Assembly: GCA_019239915.1 (NCBI GenBank)
Contig: JAFAZF010000036.1
Span: 1 to 64,000, forward strand
Reading direction: 5' to 3'
Length of the DNA stretch: 64,000 bases
From: Sphingomonadaceae bacterium
GTDB lineage: Bacteria > Pseudomonadota > Alphaproteobacteria > Sphingomonadales > Sphingomonadaceae
Below are positions 45,946 to 55,573 of the stretch, in pieces (within the stretch, counting starts at the first letter, position 1; the number at the start of each line of letters is the position of its first letter). Position numbers and translations under genes: made by a program. Below the pieces are notes generated by a model. That model made no database searches. It was given only the letters and a program-made list of their open reading frames with translations, and was not told where the DNA came from.

Positions 45946-47234
45946 TCGCGCCGCCGCGCGAGACCCTCGACGCCACGCCAGACCGCGCGTGCAGCCAGCA
46001 TTGCCAGCAAGGGATAGAGGATCCAGCAATAGCGCATCACCGGCTGGAAGGCCGAGGTGAGCAGCGTCACGCTGCCGATCGCAATCAGCGGATAGAGTGC
46101 GAGCGGGTCGCGGCCGCCGGCCATGATCGCCAGCTCGATCAGCGCCAAGGCGGTGACCAGCGCCGCCGCGACCGCGCGGGCGACGGCAAAATGCTTCTCA
46201 TGCTCGGCCCTGAACATCCACGGGCGCGGGAACAGCATTTCGGAGAGATGGCGCATCCAGATCCGTGCGACCGCGACCGGGTGCCCGCTCATCCAGCGCA
46301 ACGTTTCCGCTTGAAGCGCGCGCGAATAGGCGAGCTCGCCGCCAAGCGCCCGCAGCCGCGCCCGCGCAGGTGCGCTGAGCAGCGGGTGGATGGCGGCCTG
46401 CCGCTGCTGCATTCCCCCCAGCGGATCGGTGGGAGCCACGGCGGCGGGATAATAGGCCATGGCGAGCTCGAGCCCGAGATTGTCGCGCGTCAGCACCGGA
46501 TGGTCCAGGGCCCGTGCGTTGCGCGCCACCCAAGGTGCGAACAGGATCGCGGTGGCGGCGGCGAGCAGGAGGATAGGCCGCAGCATCGCGACGCGCGCGC
46601 GATCGCGCCAGATGAAGGCGAGCGCGATCACCGACGCCGCGACACCCGTGATCGGATTGACCAGCAGCGCCAGCGCCGGAACGGCAGCGCGCGCCAGCTC
46701 GAAGCCGTGCGCGCGGCGTCCCCGTTCCGCCTCAAGCAGCAGGACGAGCATCGCCAGCAGCAGCAAGGTCGCGACGCCGCCATCCCAGCAGCGCCAGCGC
46801 ACCGCTTCGGTGAAGTCGTGGATGGGTGCGAGGAGCAGGAACGCCAGTCCCCCAGCTGCCGCGCCGCGCGACGTTCCGAGCAGCCACGCAACGCGTGCCG
46901 CGAGCAGGAAACAAGCGATCACCGTCGCTACGCCCAGCAACAGCAGAACGGTCTCGCCGGTCGTGCCGCTGCCGAACAGCGCATAGATGCCCGCCGCGAG
47001 TAGCGGCGTCGGCGGCATCAGATGCGCCGTCGGCCCCCCGCCTATGAAGAAGGCGTCCGCGAAACCACGCCCGGCGGCGAGCGCTCGTGCGACGTTGTCC
47101 GCCTCGGCGTTCGGCGCATTCAGCCAATGCCACCCCTCGCCGAGGCGAAAGGCAACGCCGCAAGCACAGCTCAGCGCGATCAGGCGCCGCGCGCGAACCG
47201 ACCGCCGATCATCGGCGGGCGCCCCGCTCGCCAC
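45906..47234 (-). CDS. polytopic membrane protein, GT39/PMT-like
   Basis: A 442-residue protein, GTG start, about 10 transmembrane segments. The first extracytoplasmic loop contains NAEADNVARALAAGRGFADA and PTPLLAAGIYALFG, reminiscent of the Asp-containing loop 1 of GT39/ArnT-type (GT-C) glycosyltransferases. A C-terminal MRYCWILYPLLAMLAA follows. It probably transfers a polyprenyl-linked sugar at the periplasmic face (inference). It starts 10 bp after the clpP stop on the same strand, so it may ride on clpP transcription. Confidence 0.65.
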   Translation of the reverse strand: MASGAPADDRRSVRARRLIALSCACGVAFRLGEGWHWLNAPNAEADNVARALAAGRGFADAFFIGGGPTAHLMPPTPLLAAGIYALFGSGTTGETVLLLLGVATVIACFLLAARVAWLLGTSRGAAAGGLAFLLLAPIHDFTEAVRWRCWDGGVATLLLLAMLVLLLEAERGRRAHGFELARAAVPALALLVNPITGVAASVIALAFIWRDRARVAMLRPILLLAAATAILFAPWVARNARALDHPVLTRDNLGLELAMAYYPAAVAPTDPLGGMQQRQAAIHPLLSAPARARLRALGGELAYSRALQAETLRWMSGHPVAVARIWMRHLSEMLFPRPWMFRAEHEKHFAVARAVAAALVTALALIELAIMAGGRDPLALYPLIAIGSVTLLTSAFQPVMRYCWILYPLLAMLAARAVWRGVEGLARRRDQAARRAGSAISV

Positions 47235-47244
47235 GCGCCGCCGC

Positions 47245-47883
47245 TCAGGCCGCGGCCTTCTCCTCAGCCGGCGCCGGGCGCTTGTCGAACACCTCGTCGA
47301 TCAGGCCGAACGCCTTGGCCTCGTCGGCCTCGAGGAACTTGTCGCGGTCCATGGCCGCCTCGATCTCCTCGATCGGCTTGCCCGTATATTTTGAGTAGAG
47401 CGAGTTCAGCCGGTGACGCATCCGCAGGATCTCGCGCGCCTGGATCTCGATATCGGCCGCCATGCCCTGGGCGCCGCCCGACGGCTGGTGGATCATGATC
47501 CGGCTGTTGGTGAGCGCAACGCGCATGCCGGGCTCGCCGGCCGAGAGCAGGAAGCTGCCCATCGACGCCGCCTGCCCGATGCAGACCGTGCCGACGCGCG
47601 GGCGGATATATTGCATCGTGTCATGGATCGCGAGCCCGGCGGTGACGACGCCACCCGGGCTGTTGATGTACATGAAGATGTCCTTCTTCGGGTTCTCGGA
47701 CTCGAGGAAGAGCAGCTGGGCGGTGATCAGCGAAGCCATGTGGTCCTCGACCGCGCCGGTCACGAACACGATGCGCTCGCGCAGCAGCCGCGAATAGATG
47801 TCGAAGCTGCGCTCGCCGCGGTTCGACTGTTCGATGACGATGGGGACGAGGCCGGAGACGATGTCCTCGTGATCATGTGCCAT
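47245..47883 (-). CDS. clpP: ATP-dependent Clp protease proteolytic subunit
   Basis: A 212-residue ClpP with catalytic Ser in [11 protein letters not shown], His in [13 protein letters not shown] and Asp downstream in [24 protein letters not shown] lines the substrate channel. It forms the double heptamer that pairs with ClpX or ClpA. The ATG at 47883 gives [20 protein letters not shown], the standard start; a longer frame upstream is not needed. Confidence 0.97.
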   Translation of the reverse strand: MAHDHEDIVSGLVPIVIEQSNRGERSFDIYSRLLRERIVFVTGAVEDHMASLITAQLLFLESENPKKDIFMYINSPGGVVTAGLAIHDTMQYIRPRVGTVCIGQAASMGSFLLSAGEPGMRVALTNSRIMIHQPSGGAQGMAADIEIQAREILRMRHRLNSLYSKYTGKPIEEIEAAMDRDKFLEADEAKAFGLIDEVFDKRPAPAEEKAAA

Positions 47884-48037
47884 GGTGGTGGTCGGTCCTT
47901 TTGCCCGTTCGGTCGCGGCCAACATCGGCCTTTGCCGGGAGCACTTCAAGGGGCGTTCGCCGGTCGCGCCGACGCGGCTGTGGACGATAGCGGCAGCCGC
48001 TTGTCGGTCGCCGTCACCGCCCGCTAAGTGCTGGGTC

Positions 48038-48481
48038 ATGACCGTATCGCCCGCCAGCACAGACATTCCCGCTCCCTTCACGCTGCTCGAGCCCTATGGT
48101 CCGTTCCACGAGTTGGTCGGGCCGCTCTACGAGACTCGTCGCAACGGGCGCATCGTGATCGGCATGCGGGTGGCAACCAAGCACCGCAACAAGGGGCCGG
48201 GCATGCATGGCGGCATGTACTTCATGCTCTTCGACACGGCGATGACGCATGCCAGCGCACAGGTGCGCCCCGAAAACGCCATCGCCGTCACCTCGTCCTT
48301 CTCGAGCGAGCTGATCGGCGCGGCCGCGTCGGGCGATTGGATCGAGGCGGAGGTGGAGGTGTTGCGCACGGGCAAGCGTGTCGTGTTCCTCAACACCGTG
48401 ATCCGGCGTGACGGCCCGGACGGGCCGGCACTCGCGCGCGGCAGCGCCACGTTCCAGATCGTCGAGCGTCGCGCAGCCTGA
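48038..48481 (+). CDS. PaaI-family hotdog thioesterase
   Basis: A 147-residue hotdog-fold protein. The PaaI signature [20 protein letters not shown] (H-G-G-x6-D) gives the catalytic region, followed by [20 protein letters not shown] and [20 protein letters not shown]. It hydrolyses an acyl-CoA thioester of unknown acyl group. It is divergent from clpP and convergent with the glycosyltransferase at 48486. Confidence 0.85.
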   Translation: MTVSPASTDIPAPFTLLEPYGPFHELVGPLYETRRNGRIVIGMRVATKHRNKGPGMHGGMYFMLFDTAMTHASAQVRPENAIAVTSSFSSELIGAAASGDWIEAEVEVLRTGKRVVFLNTVIRRDGPDGPALARGSATFQIVERRAA

Positions 48482-48485
48482 AGGC

Positions 48486-49412
48486 TCAGCGCGGTGCCGG
48501 CAGGCCAAGATAGGCGAGCCGTCGGACCTCGCGGCGGCCGCGCACGACGGTGTCGAGGATCAGCCCGCAGAAGAAGCATAGCACCGCGACGATGGTGAGC
48601 CCGGTCGAGAGCAGCGCCGTCGGCAGGCGCGGCACCAGACCGGTCTGCGCGTAGGTGATGCCGAGCGGAATGGCGAGGATCAGTGCCACCGCGAGCAGCA
48701 ACGCGCCGATGCCGCCGAAGTAGAGCACCGGCCGTTCGACACGGAACAGCGTCAGGATTGTCCGCAGGATCCGCCAGCCGTCGCCATAGGTCGAGAGCTT
48801 GGAAACCGAACCTTCCGGCCGCGCGCCATAAGCGGTGACGAGTTCTGCGACCGGCATACGGAGTTCGAGCGCGTGGACGCTGATCTCGGTCTCGATCTCG
48901 AAGCCGGTCGAGAGGATCGGGAAGCTTTTCACGAAGCGCCGCGAGAACACGCGATAGCCGGAAAGAATGTCGCTGAAGCTGCGGCCGAACAGCCGTGCCA
49001 ACATGCCCGTCAGCAGCCGGTTGCCGAAGCGGTGCCCAGGACGATAGGCGAGCTCGAGCTCGGACCGGCGCGCGCCGACGACCATGTCGAGCTGCTCGTC
49101 GAGCACCATTCGCACCATCTCGGGTGCGGCGGAGGCATCATAGGTCGCGTCGCCGTCGGCGAGCACGTAGATGTCCGCCTCGATGTCGGCGAACATGCGG
49201 CGCACGACCGCGCCCTTGCCCTGCGTCCGCTCGGTGCGGACGACGGCACCCGCCGCACGGGCGGCGGCGACGGTGCCGTCCCTGCTGTTGTTGTCGTAGA
49301 CGTAGATCGCGGCGTCGGGCAGCGCAGCGCGGAAGGCAGCGACCGTCTGCGCGATCGCCGCCTCCTCGTTATAGCAGGGCAGGATGACTGCGACGCGCGG
49401 GGCGGCGCTCAT
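48486..49412 (-). CDS. GT2 glycosyltransferase with C-terminal membrane helices (DPM1/GtrB-like)
   Basis: A 308-residue protein. The N-terminal GT-A domain starts VAVILPCYNEEAAIAQTVAA, with the DxD-type YVLADGDATYD and SGYRVFSRRF. Two C-terminal transmembrane helices follow (YFGGIGALLLAVALILAIPL; STGLTIVAVLCFFCGLILD). This architecture fits polyprenyl-phosphate sugar transferases, which could supply the GT-C-type protein at 45906. It starts 13 bp after the tig stop on the same strand. Confidence 0.85.
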   Translation of the reverse strand: MSAAPRVAVILPCYNEEAAIAQTVAAFRAALPDAAIYVYDNNSRDGTVAAARAAGAVVRTERTQGKGAVVRRMFADIEADIYVLADGDATYDASAAPEMVRMVLDEQLDMVVGARRSELELAYRPGHRFGNRLLTGMLARLFGRSFSDILSGYRVFSRRFVKSFPILSTGFEIETEISVHALELRMPVAELVTAYGARPEGSVSKLSTYGDGWRILRTILTLFRVERPVLYFGGIGALLLAVALILAIPLGITYAQTGLVPRLPTALLSTGLTIVAVLCFFCGLILDTVVRGRREVRRLAYLGLPAPR

Positions 49413-49425
49413 CGCGGCCGCCCGT

Positions 49426-51195
49426 TCAGGCTTCCGCCTTCTTCGTCGCCGGCTTGCGCTTGGGCTTCGGCGCCGCCTCCTCGGCTGCGGCCTCGGGAGC
49501 CGGCGCCTCGGGCTGCGTCTCGCTTGTCACCTTCTTGGCGGCAGCGGGCTTCTTCGCTGCCGGCTTGGCGGCGGGCTCCGCCTCGGCGGCAGCGGCAGGC
49601 TCGGCATCCGCAGCCTTGGCAGCGGCCTTCTTCGGCGTCGGCTTGGCGGCCTTGGTTTCGATCACGGCCTCGTCAGACGACGCCGCCGGCTCCGCGGCAG
49701 CGGCCTTCTTGGCGGCAGGCTTGCGCTTCGCCTTCGCCGCGGGCTCGGCATGGTCATGATCGTGATCATGGTCGCAGTCGGGGCCGTGGACATGGCCCTC
49801 GTCGCCATGATCGTGATGGTCGTGATCATGATCGTGGCTGTGCACGTGCGTGCCCGAGGCGAAGCCGTCGTCGGCCTCGATCGCGGCTTCCAGCTCCTCG
49901 CGAGTGACGCTGCGATCGCTGACTTCCGCCTTGGCGAAGAGGAAGTCGACGACCTTGTCCTCGTAGAGCGGCGCGCGGAGCTGGGCGGCCGCCATCGGAT
50001 CGTTGGTAATATATTGCGCGAAGCGTTCGCGATCCTCCGGGCGATATTGTTGCGCGGCCTGTGCGATCAGCCGCTGCATCTCTTGGCCGCTGACCTCGAC
50101 GCCGTTCGCCTGGCCGATCTCGGAGAGCAGCAATCCGAGCCGCACGCGGCGCTCGGCGATGGCGCGATAATCGTCGCGATCCTTCTCGAGCTCGGCCTTC
50201 GCCGCCTCGACGTCGGCCTCGTGCGTCGCCTCATGTTCGAGCTGACGCCAGATCTGCTGGAACTCGGCCTCGACCATCGTCGGCGGCACCGGGAAGTCGT
50301 GCGCCTCGGCGAGCTGGTCGAGCAGCTTGCGCTTCATGTGCGTGCGCGTCAGGCCGTTCAGCTCCTGCTCGATCTGGCCCTTGAACAACCCCTTGAGCTG
50401 CTCGAGATCCTGCAGCCCCATCGACTTGGCGAACTCGTCGTCGATCTTGGTTTCGCCCGGCACCTTCACCTCGGTAACGGTGACCTCGAAGGTGGCCGGC
50501 TTGCCAGCGAGCTTCTTCTCCGGATAGTCTTTCGGGAAGGTCACATCGAGCGTGCGGCTCTCGCCGACCTTCACGCCCTCGAGCTGCTCCTCGAATCCCG
50601 GAATCAAGCGGCCCGAGCCAAGCTCGACCGACATGCCCGTGCCGGTGCCGCCCTCGAACGCGACGCCGCCGGACGTGCCGGCGAAATCCATCACGACGAG
50701 ATCGCCCTCGACCGCCGGATGGCCTTCCGGGGCGGCCTCGAAATGCTTCTGGCTCTCGGCGAAGCGATGAAGCTGCTCGGACACCGCGGCGTCGTCCGCC
50801 TCGACGGTCAGCCGCTCGAGCTTCAGATCGTCGATCGACGGCGTCGGCACCTGCGGCAGCACCTCGAGGCTGACCGTGACCGCCGCATCCTTGCCCGGCT
50901 CGTAGCTCTCGTCGAGCTCAACCGAGGGCTGCATCGCCGGGCGAAGCTGATGTTCCGAGATCAGCGACTGCACGCTCTGCTGCACCGCCTCCTGCAGCGC
51001 CTCCTGCTGGAGCTGCGCGCCATGCATCTTGCGGACGAGGTTGGCGGGCACCTTGCCGGGACGGAAGCCGGGCATGCGGACCTGCGGCGCCACCGCCTTC
51101 AGCCGCGCATCGACGCGCGCGTCGATATCCTTGGCGGCGATGGTCAGCGTGTAGCCGCGCCGCAGCCCTTCGTTCAACGTCTCGACAGTCTGCAT
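49426..51195 (-). CDS. tig: trigger factor with long His/Asp and Ala/Lys tail
   Basis: A 589-residue trigger factor; typical length is ~430-550. The ribosome-binding signature GFRPGKVP is at 43-50. A FKBP-type PPIase domain follows (VVMDFAGTSGGVAFEGGTGT ... FPKDYPEKKLAGKPATFEVT), then the helical chaperone arms to ~440. Residues ~447-483 are a His/Asp repeat (HSHDHDHDHHDHGDEGHVHG), and 484-589 are Ala/Lys/Pro/Glu-rich. The tail may bind metal or extend the chaperone surface. The tig-clpP-clpX neighbourhood supports the assignment. Confidence 0.95.
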   Translation of the reverse strand: MQTVETLNEGLRRGYTLTIAAKDIDARVDARLKAVAPQVRMPGFRPGKVPANLVRKMHGAQLQQEALQEAVQQSVQSLISEHQLRPAMQPSVELDESYEPGKDAAVTVSLEVLPQVPTPSIDDLKLERLTVEADDAAVSEQLHRFAESQKHFEAAPEGHPAVEGDLVVMDFAGTSGGVAFEGGTGTGMSVELGSGRLIPGFEEQLEGVKVGESRTLDVTFPKDYPEKKLAGKPATFEVTVTEVKVPGETKIDDEFAKSMGLQDLEQLKGLFKGQIEQELNGLTRTHMKRKLLDQLAEAHDFPVPPTMVEAEFQQIWRQLEHEATHEADVEAAKAELEKDRDDYRAIAERRVRLGLLLSEIGQANGVEVSGQEMQRLIAQAAQQYRPEDRERFAQYITNDPMAAAQLRAPLYEDKVVDFLFAKAEVSDRSVTREELEAAIEADDGFASGTHVHSHDHDHDHHDHGDEGHVHGPDCDHDHDHDHAEPAAKAKRKPAAKKAAAAEPAASSDEAVIETKAAKPTPKKAAAKAADAEPAAAAEAEPAAKPAAKKPAAAKKVTSETQPEAPAPEAAAEEAAPKPKRKPATKKAEA

Positions 51196-51245
51196 TTCAG
51201 GGCCTTCTCTAATCTCGCGGAAGGCGCGCCTGCTGCGGGCGGGAC

Positions 51246-51330
51246 TGGTGCGGGCGAAGGGACTCGAACCCCCACATCTTGCGATACTGGAACCTAAATC
51301 CAGCGCGTCTACCAGTTCCGCCACGCCCGC
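51246..51330 (-). tRNA. tRNA-Leu (UAG)
   Basis: The minus strand begins GCGGGCGTGGCGGAACTGG, with acceptor GCGGGCG pairing CGCCCGC, anticodon stem CTGGA/TCCAG around TTTAGGT (anticodon TAG), a long variable arm (TATCGCAAGATG) typical of Leu, and T-arm GGGGGTTCGAGTCCCTT. CCA is encoded at 51246-51248. Length is 85 nt. Confidence 0.93.
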
Positions 51331-51434
51331 CGGGCCGCCGGTCGGCGGGCCATATAGCAGGCGGGGAGCCGAGGGCAAGGTTGCGGACGTGTGACAGCAG
51401 AACTCCCCCTCCCTCGAGGGAGAGGGCTTTCGCG

Positions 51435-52070
51435 TCACCGGATCCCGAGCAGCTTGTGGGTCTGGAGCGAGAGCCGCCATTTCGGTCGTTCATCCACGAA
51501 GCGCATCGCGGCCGCGAGATTTTCGTCGCGCTCTGCACTGTCCATCGGCTGGACGAGGAGGTGCGCAAAGTCCCATCGCTCCAGCGCCACCGGATCGATG
51601 CCGGCTTGCGGCCAGACGAGCTTGAGCTCGTCGCCCGATCGCTGGACGATCTCGGTGCCCGCCTTGGGGCTGACGCAGATCCAGTCGATCCCGGCGGGTG
51701 CGGGCAGCGTCCCGTTGGTCTCGATCGCGATCTCGAAGCCGTATCCGTGGAGCGCGCCGATCAATGCCGCGTCGAGCTGGAGCAACGGCTCGCCGCCGGT
51801 GATGACGACGAAGCGGCGCTCGCGCGACGGCCCCCACAGCGCTGCGACCTTGTTGGCGAGCGCGTCGGCACCGGGATAGCGGCCGCCGTCGGTGCCGTCG
51901 GTGCCGACGAAATCGGTGTCGCAGAACGTGCATGTAGCACCCGCGCGATCGACCTCCCGGCCGGACCACAAGTTGCACCCGGCCATGCGCAGGAAGATCG
52001 CGCGGCGGCCGGCATTCGCCCCCTCGCCCTGCAGCGTCGGGAAGATCTCCTTGACGGCATAGCCCGCCAT
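51435..52070 (-). CDS. queE: 7-carboxy-7-deazaguanine synthase
   Basis: A 211-residue radical SAM enzyme of queuosine/7-deazaguanine synthesis, converting CPH4 to CDG. FPTLQGEGANAGRRAIFLRM starts the family. The iron-sulfur cysteines are spread as GCNLWSGRE...ATCTFCDTDF (the longer first spacing seen in many QueE). VVITGGEPLLQ contacts SAM. Its ATG shares a base with the queC stop (TGATG), so translation is coupled. Confidence 0.92.
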   Translation of the reverse strand: MAGYAVKEIFPTLQGEGANAGRRAIFLRMAGCNLWSGREVDRAGATCTFCDTDFVGTDGTDGGRYPGADALANKVAALWGPSRERRFVVITGGEPLLQLDAALIGALHGYGFEIAIETNGTLPAPAGIDWICVSPKAGTEIVQRSGDELKLVWPQAGIDPVALERWDFAHLLVQPMDSAERDENLAAAMRFVDERPKWRLSLQTHKLLGIR

Positions 52071-52759
52071 CAGGGTCTCGCGGCGTAGCGCGTCGGATCG
52101 GGCAGGCCGGCTTCCTCGAACCCCTTGGCGCGCAGGCGGCAGCTGTCGCAGAGCCCGCAGTGCAACCCGCCAGCCGGATCGTAGCAGGACCAGCTCAGCC
52201 CGGCGTCGAGCCCCAGCCGATCCGCCTCGCGGACGATCTCGGCCTTGGTCATGTCCTGGAGCGGCGCATGGACACGGAACCGGCCTCCCTCGACACCGGC
52301 CTTGGTGGCGAGGTTGGCGAGGCTCTCGAAGGCATCGACGAACTCGGGCCGGCAATCGGGATAGCCCGAATAATCGAGCGCGTTGACGCCGATGAAGAGA
52401 TCGGTCGATCCGCTCGCCTCCGCCCACGCGAGCGCGAGGCTGAGGAAGACGGTGTTGCGCGCGGGCACATAGGTGACCGGGATATCTTCCCCGACGCCGT
52501 CCTTCGGCACTTCGATATCAGCGGCGGTGAGCGCCGATCCGCCGAATGCGGAAAGATCGATCGGCAACACGACGTGCCGCGCCGCGCCGAGCATGGTGGC
52601 GATGCGCCGCGCGGCGGCAAGCTCGACGAGATGGCGCTGATTGTAATTGATCGTGAGCGCGTGCAGCGCGAAGCCCGCCTCCCGCGCCCGCGCCGCCGCG
52701 ACCATCGAATCGAGGCCACCCGAGAGCAGCGCGACCGCGACCGGGTTTTCCTCGCTCAT
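52070..52759 (-). CDS. queC: 7-cyano-7-deazaguanine synthase
   Basis: A 229-residue enzyme making preQ0 from CDG, ammonia and ATP. The PP-loop [20 protein letters not shown] is at the N-terminus. [18 protein letters not shown] follows, and the zinc site is [20 protein letters not shown] with four cysteines. The ATG at 52759 ([15 protein letters not shown]) is preferred over 52795. It forms an operon with queE; queD is not in the window. Confidence 0.94.
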   Translation of the reverse strand: MSEENPVAVALLSGGLDSMVAAARAREAGFALHALTINYNQRHLVELAAARRIATMLGAARHVVLPIDLSAFGGSALTAADIEVPKDGVGEDIPVTYVPARNTVFLSLALAWAEASGSTDLFIGVNALDYSGYPDCRPEFVDAFESLANLATKAGVEGGRFRVHAPLQDMTKAEIVREADRLGLDAGLSWSCYDPAGGLHCGLCDSCRLRAKGFEEAGLPDPTRYAARP

Positions 52760-52816
52760 GACGCGCGAGCTAATGGCGGCGGTGCGGGGTGACAAGGCTG
52801 GGCCAGCACAGCCTCG

Positions 52817-52844
52817 AAAAGAAGAGCCGCCCGGTGAGCGGCTC
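52817..52844 (-). terminator. Rho-independent terminator of the 52927 gene
   Basis: On the minus strand GAGCCGC-TCACCGG-GCGGCTC is followed by TTCTTTT. It lies 83 bp after the stop of the DUF3617-like gene and 58 bp before queC, insulating the two. Confidence 0.7.
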
Positions 52845-52926
52845 AGGAGGGCATTCAGCCAGCTAGGGAGATGCGCGCCGAAAGACGCGGCGCCTCTCTC
52901 CTGACACGGCGTTCCTAAACCGGCCC

Positions 52927-53463
52927 TTAATGCGTAGCGACGCTCGCGGCGGCGCCGCAGTCGCCAGTCCGCCGCGCGATCGCCGAGAAAGCGAAGGGCG
53001 CATTTTCCGCGATGCCCTGCGTGTCGATTCGCAGATTCTCCGCACCGGTGGCACGCAGCGTCGTGCGGCCCCAGCCCGCGCCGGGGCAGCTATATTGCAC
53101 CGTCGCGGTATCGGCGCTGTTCGCGATCACGAAGCGGCCACAGCCGGTACGGTGATGGCGCAGCTGGATGAGCAGCGCCGGATCGCCGATGCAGAGCCGC
53201 TGCACGGCATCCCCGCCATCGCTCGAGCGCACTTCCCACAAACCCGGACGAAGCATCCCGGCAAGCGCGATCGGCTCGGCCGGTGTCGGCAATGCCGCGG
53301 TCGCCGGCAGTGGCGGCGGCGCGGACGGAGCCGGCGCGGACGACCGCGCCGAGGCCGCAACCGCGATGCCGATCGCCAGCGGCACGGCCAGCATCGCAGC
53401 CGCGCCACGCATGCCCGAACCACGCACCGGTCTGCTCCTCATCATGATGGCCTCCGCGCTCAT
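52927..53463 (-). CDS. DUF3617-like secreted protein
   Basis: A ~178-residue protein. The start is uncertain (ATG 53463, 53445 or 53442). A hydrophobic signal-anchor ([20 protein letters not shown]) precedes a Pro/Ala linker. The C-terminal domain [20 protein letters not shown] with paired cysteines ([31 protein letters not shown]) resembles DUF3617 periplasmic proteins. Function is unknown. Confidence 0.65.
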   Translation of the reverse strand: MSAEAIMMRSRPVRGSGMRGAAAMLAVPLAIGIAVAASARSSAPAPSAPPPLPATAALPTPAEPIALAGMLRPGLWEVRSSDGGDAVQRLCIGDPALLIQLRHHRTGCGRFVIANSADTATVQYSCPGAGWGRTTLRATGAENLRIDTQGIAENAPFAFSAIARRTGDCGAAASVATH

Positions 53464-53535
53464 GCCCGGACCATGCCAGCGGCGGTTTTCCACCGCTGTG
53501 ACGTATAGCACGCGGCGCCATTGCGGGCGAGCGTG

Positions 53536-54450
53536 TCAGGCGGCGACGGGCACCGGAATGACGCGCGCGCAGAACGCACAGTCGACGCGGATCATGCCGT
53601 CGGAGTCGGCCATCTCGGCACGCTCGTCGGGCGGAAAGCGGGCGATAACCTCGCGGACATGCTCGGCCGAACAGCGGCAGCCGCGCGACAGCGCGACCAT
53701 CGGCAGCACGCGCACCTCCGGTTCGTCATGGAACAGCCGCCAGACGATTGTCTCAAGATCGAGCGCCTCGTCGGTCAGCTCGTCCGCCTTGATCGTGTCG
53801 GCAAGCGCGCGGACATGCTCCCATTCGGGATGATCGAGCCGGGTGTGCAGCCGCTCCCTGCCCTCCTCGCCCTCGGGCAGATGCTGGATCAGCATGCCGC
53901 CCGCGACATGGCCGGCATCGCCGCGCGCCTCGACCGCGACGCGCACGAGGCTCGGCAGCTGCTCGGACTGGGCAAAATAGCTCTCGACCGCCTGCGCCAG
54001 CCCGGCGCCCTCGAGCGGTACGATGCCCTGGTAGCGCGCGCCCGCGGCCTGGTCGAACGTGATAGCCAGATAGCCCTTGCCGAACAGCGCGAACAGCGAG
54101 GGATCGGCCGGCATCTCGGCGAGCTTTTCGGCATCGTGGCGCAGGTATCCACGCATCTCGCCGCCGCGATAATCGCAGACGAGCAGATCGATCGCGCCGC
54201 CCTGCGTCTGCGCCTGCAGCGTCAGCTGCCCGTCCGCATCCTTCAGTGTCGAACCGAGCAGCGCGGTCACCGTCAGCGCCTCGGCGAGCACGCGCTCGAT
54301 CACCGGCGGATAAGCGTGGTTCGACAGGATCGCGTCGAGTACCGGCCCGAGCCGGACGACGCGCCCGCGCGCGTGGCGCGCGGGGATGGTGAAGCCGAGC
54401 GCCTGATCCTCGTGCCGGATCGGCGCATCCTCGGTAAATCTGCTTGCCAC
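53536..54450 (-). CDS. hslO: redox-regulated chaperone Hsp33
   Basis: A 304-residue Hsp33. The N-terminal domain has ALTVTALLGSTLKDADGQLT and GEMRGYLRHD-type core. The C-terminal zinc switch is SRGCRCSAEHV (C-x-C) and VDCAFCARVIP (C-x2-C). Oxidation of these cysteines activates holdase function. The start is GTG at 54450. It lies 66 bp after argF on the same strand, the usual argD-argF-hslO order in sphingomonads. Confidence 0.94.
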   Translation of the reverse strand: MASRFTEDAPIRHEDQALGFTIPARHARGRVVRLGPVLDAILSNHAYPPVIERVLAEALTVTALLGSTLKDADGQLTLQAQTQGGAIDLLVCDYRGGEMRGYLRHDAEKLAEMPADPSLFALFGKGYLAITFDQAAGARYQGIVPLEGAGLAQAVESYFAQSEQLPSLVRVAVEARGDAGHVAGGMLIQHLPEGEEGRERLHTRLDHPEWEHVRALADTIKADELTDEALDLETIVWRLFHDEPEVRVLPMVALSRGCRCSAEHVREVIARFPPDERAEMADSDGMIRVDCAFCARVIPVPVAA

Positions 54451-54516
54451 GTGATACTCCGCCGCCGCTCACCGGCTATGTCGGCGCTGCGACCTGCCGT
54501 TTCCAGCCCTGGCGGT

Positions 54517-55449
54517 TCAGCCGAGCTTGCCGAAGCACCACAGCAGCACCGACTTCTGCGCGTGCAGCCGGTTCTCGGCCTCGTCCCAGATCGCCGACTG
54601 CGGTCCGTCGATGACCGCGTCGACCACCTCCTCGCCGCGATGCGCGGGAAGGCAGTGGAAAAAGGTGGCGGAAGGCGCCGCGCCGCGCATCAGATCGGGC
54701 GTCACCTGGTAGGGGCCGAGTGCCGCGAGCTTCTCCTGCGCCTGGTCCTGACCCATCGAGATCCAGGTGTCGGTGACGACGATGTCGGCGTCCGCGACGG
54801 CCTCGACCGGATCGCGAACGACCTTGACGTCGCCGCCACGCTGCCCCGCCGTGCCGATCACGGCCTCTGACGGCTCATAGCCTTCGGGGCAGGCGGCCCG
54901 AACCGAAAAGCCCATCAGGCTCGCCGCCTCGGCGATCGAATGGAGGACGTTGTTACCGTCCCCCAGCCATGCCCATTTCGAGCCGGCGAGGCTGCCGCGC
55001 TTCTCGATCACGGTGAGCATGTCCGCCATCACCTGACAAGGATGGCTGTCGTCGGTCAGGCCGTTGATCACCGGGATGGTCGCGTGGTGCGCCATTTCGA
55101 TGAGTTTCTGATGATCGTCCGTGCGGATCATCAGCGCATCGACATAGCGCGAGAGCACGCGCGCGGTATCGGCGATGCTTTCGCCGCGGCCGATCTGCAT
55201 CGAGCCCGCGTCCATCACGATCGTCGTGCCGCCGAGCTGGCGCATCGCCATGTCGAACGACACGCGGGTCCGCGTCGAGTTCTTCTCGAAGATCAGCGCC
55301 AGCGTGTGGCCGGCGAGCGGCGCGTCGGCATCCGGCTTGCCCCTGGGCCAGCCAGCGCGCGCCTGCTTGCGGGCGAGCGCATCGTCGAGCATCGCCTGGA
55401 TCGCGGTCGGCCCAGCATCGGCGAGATCGAGGAAGTGGCGGATGGTCAT
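54517..55449 (-). CDS. argF: ornithine carbamoyltransferase
   Basis: A 310-residue enzyme joining carbamoyl phosphate and ornithine to citrulline in arginine synthesis. Carbamoyl-phosphate loop STRTR is at 58-62, with [10 protein letters not shown] in the middle and [13 protein letters not shown] near the end, as in OTCases. It is separated from upstream argD by a 124-bp gap that contains a dispersed inverted repeat. The start [13 protein letters not shown] at 55449 is the family norm. Confidence 0.95.
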   Translation of the reverse strand: MTIRHFLDLADAGPTAIQAMLDDALARKQARAGWPRGKPDADAPLAGHTLALIFEKNSTRTRVSFDMAMRQLGGTTIVMDAGSMQIGRGESIADTARVLSRYVDALMIRTDDHQKLIEMAHHATIPVINGLTDDSHPCQVMADMLTVIEKRGSLAGSKWAWLGDGNNVLHSIAEAASLMGFSVRAACPEGYEPSEAVIGTAGQRGGDVKVVRDPVEAVADADIVVTDTWISMGQDQAQEKLAALGPYQVTPDLMRGAAPSATFFHCLPAHRGEEVVDAVIDGPQSAIWDEAENRLHAQKSVLLWCFGKLG

Positions 55450-55470
55450 TCCTCTTCCTCCGGCCGGGAT

Positions 55471-55553
55471 CCGTTCGTGCCGAGCGCAGTCGAGGCACGC
55501 GCCACGAGCGCAGCACCTGTTTCGCGTCCCTCGACTTCGCTCGGGACGAACGG
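55471..55553. repeat. dispersed inverted-repeat element, copy C (inside argD-argF)
   Basis: The left arm CCGTTCGTGCCGAGCGCAGT with CGAGG (55471-55495) pairs with the right arm at 55527-55553 ending CGGGACGAACGG. It sits between argD and argF, so it would form a hairpin in the shared mRNA. Confidence 0.75.
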
Positions 55554-55573
55554 AGAGAGGTTCATTCTCGGCA

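Noticed and set aside
52760-52926. A preQ1 riboswitch upstream of queC.
   Set aside because: The visible hairpin reads as a terminator for the upstream gene, and I see no preQ1 aptamer pseudoknot features; queC acts upstream of preQ1 in any case.
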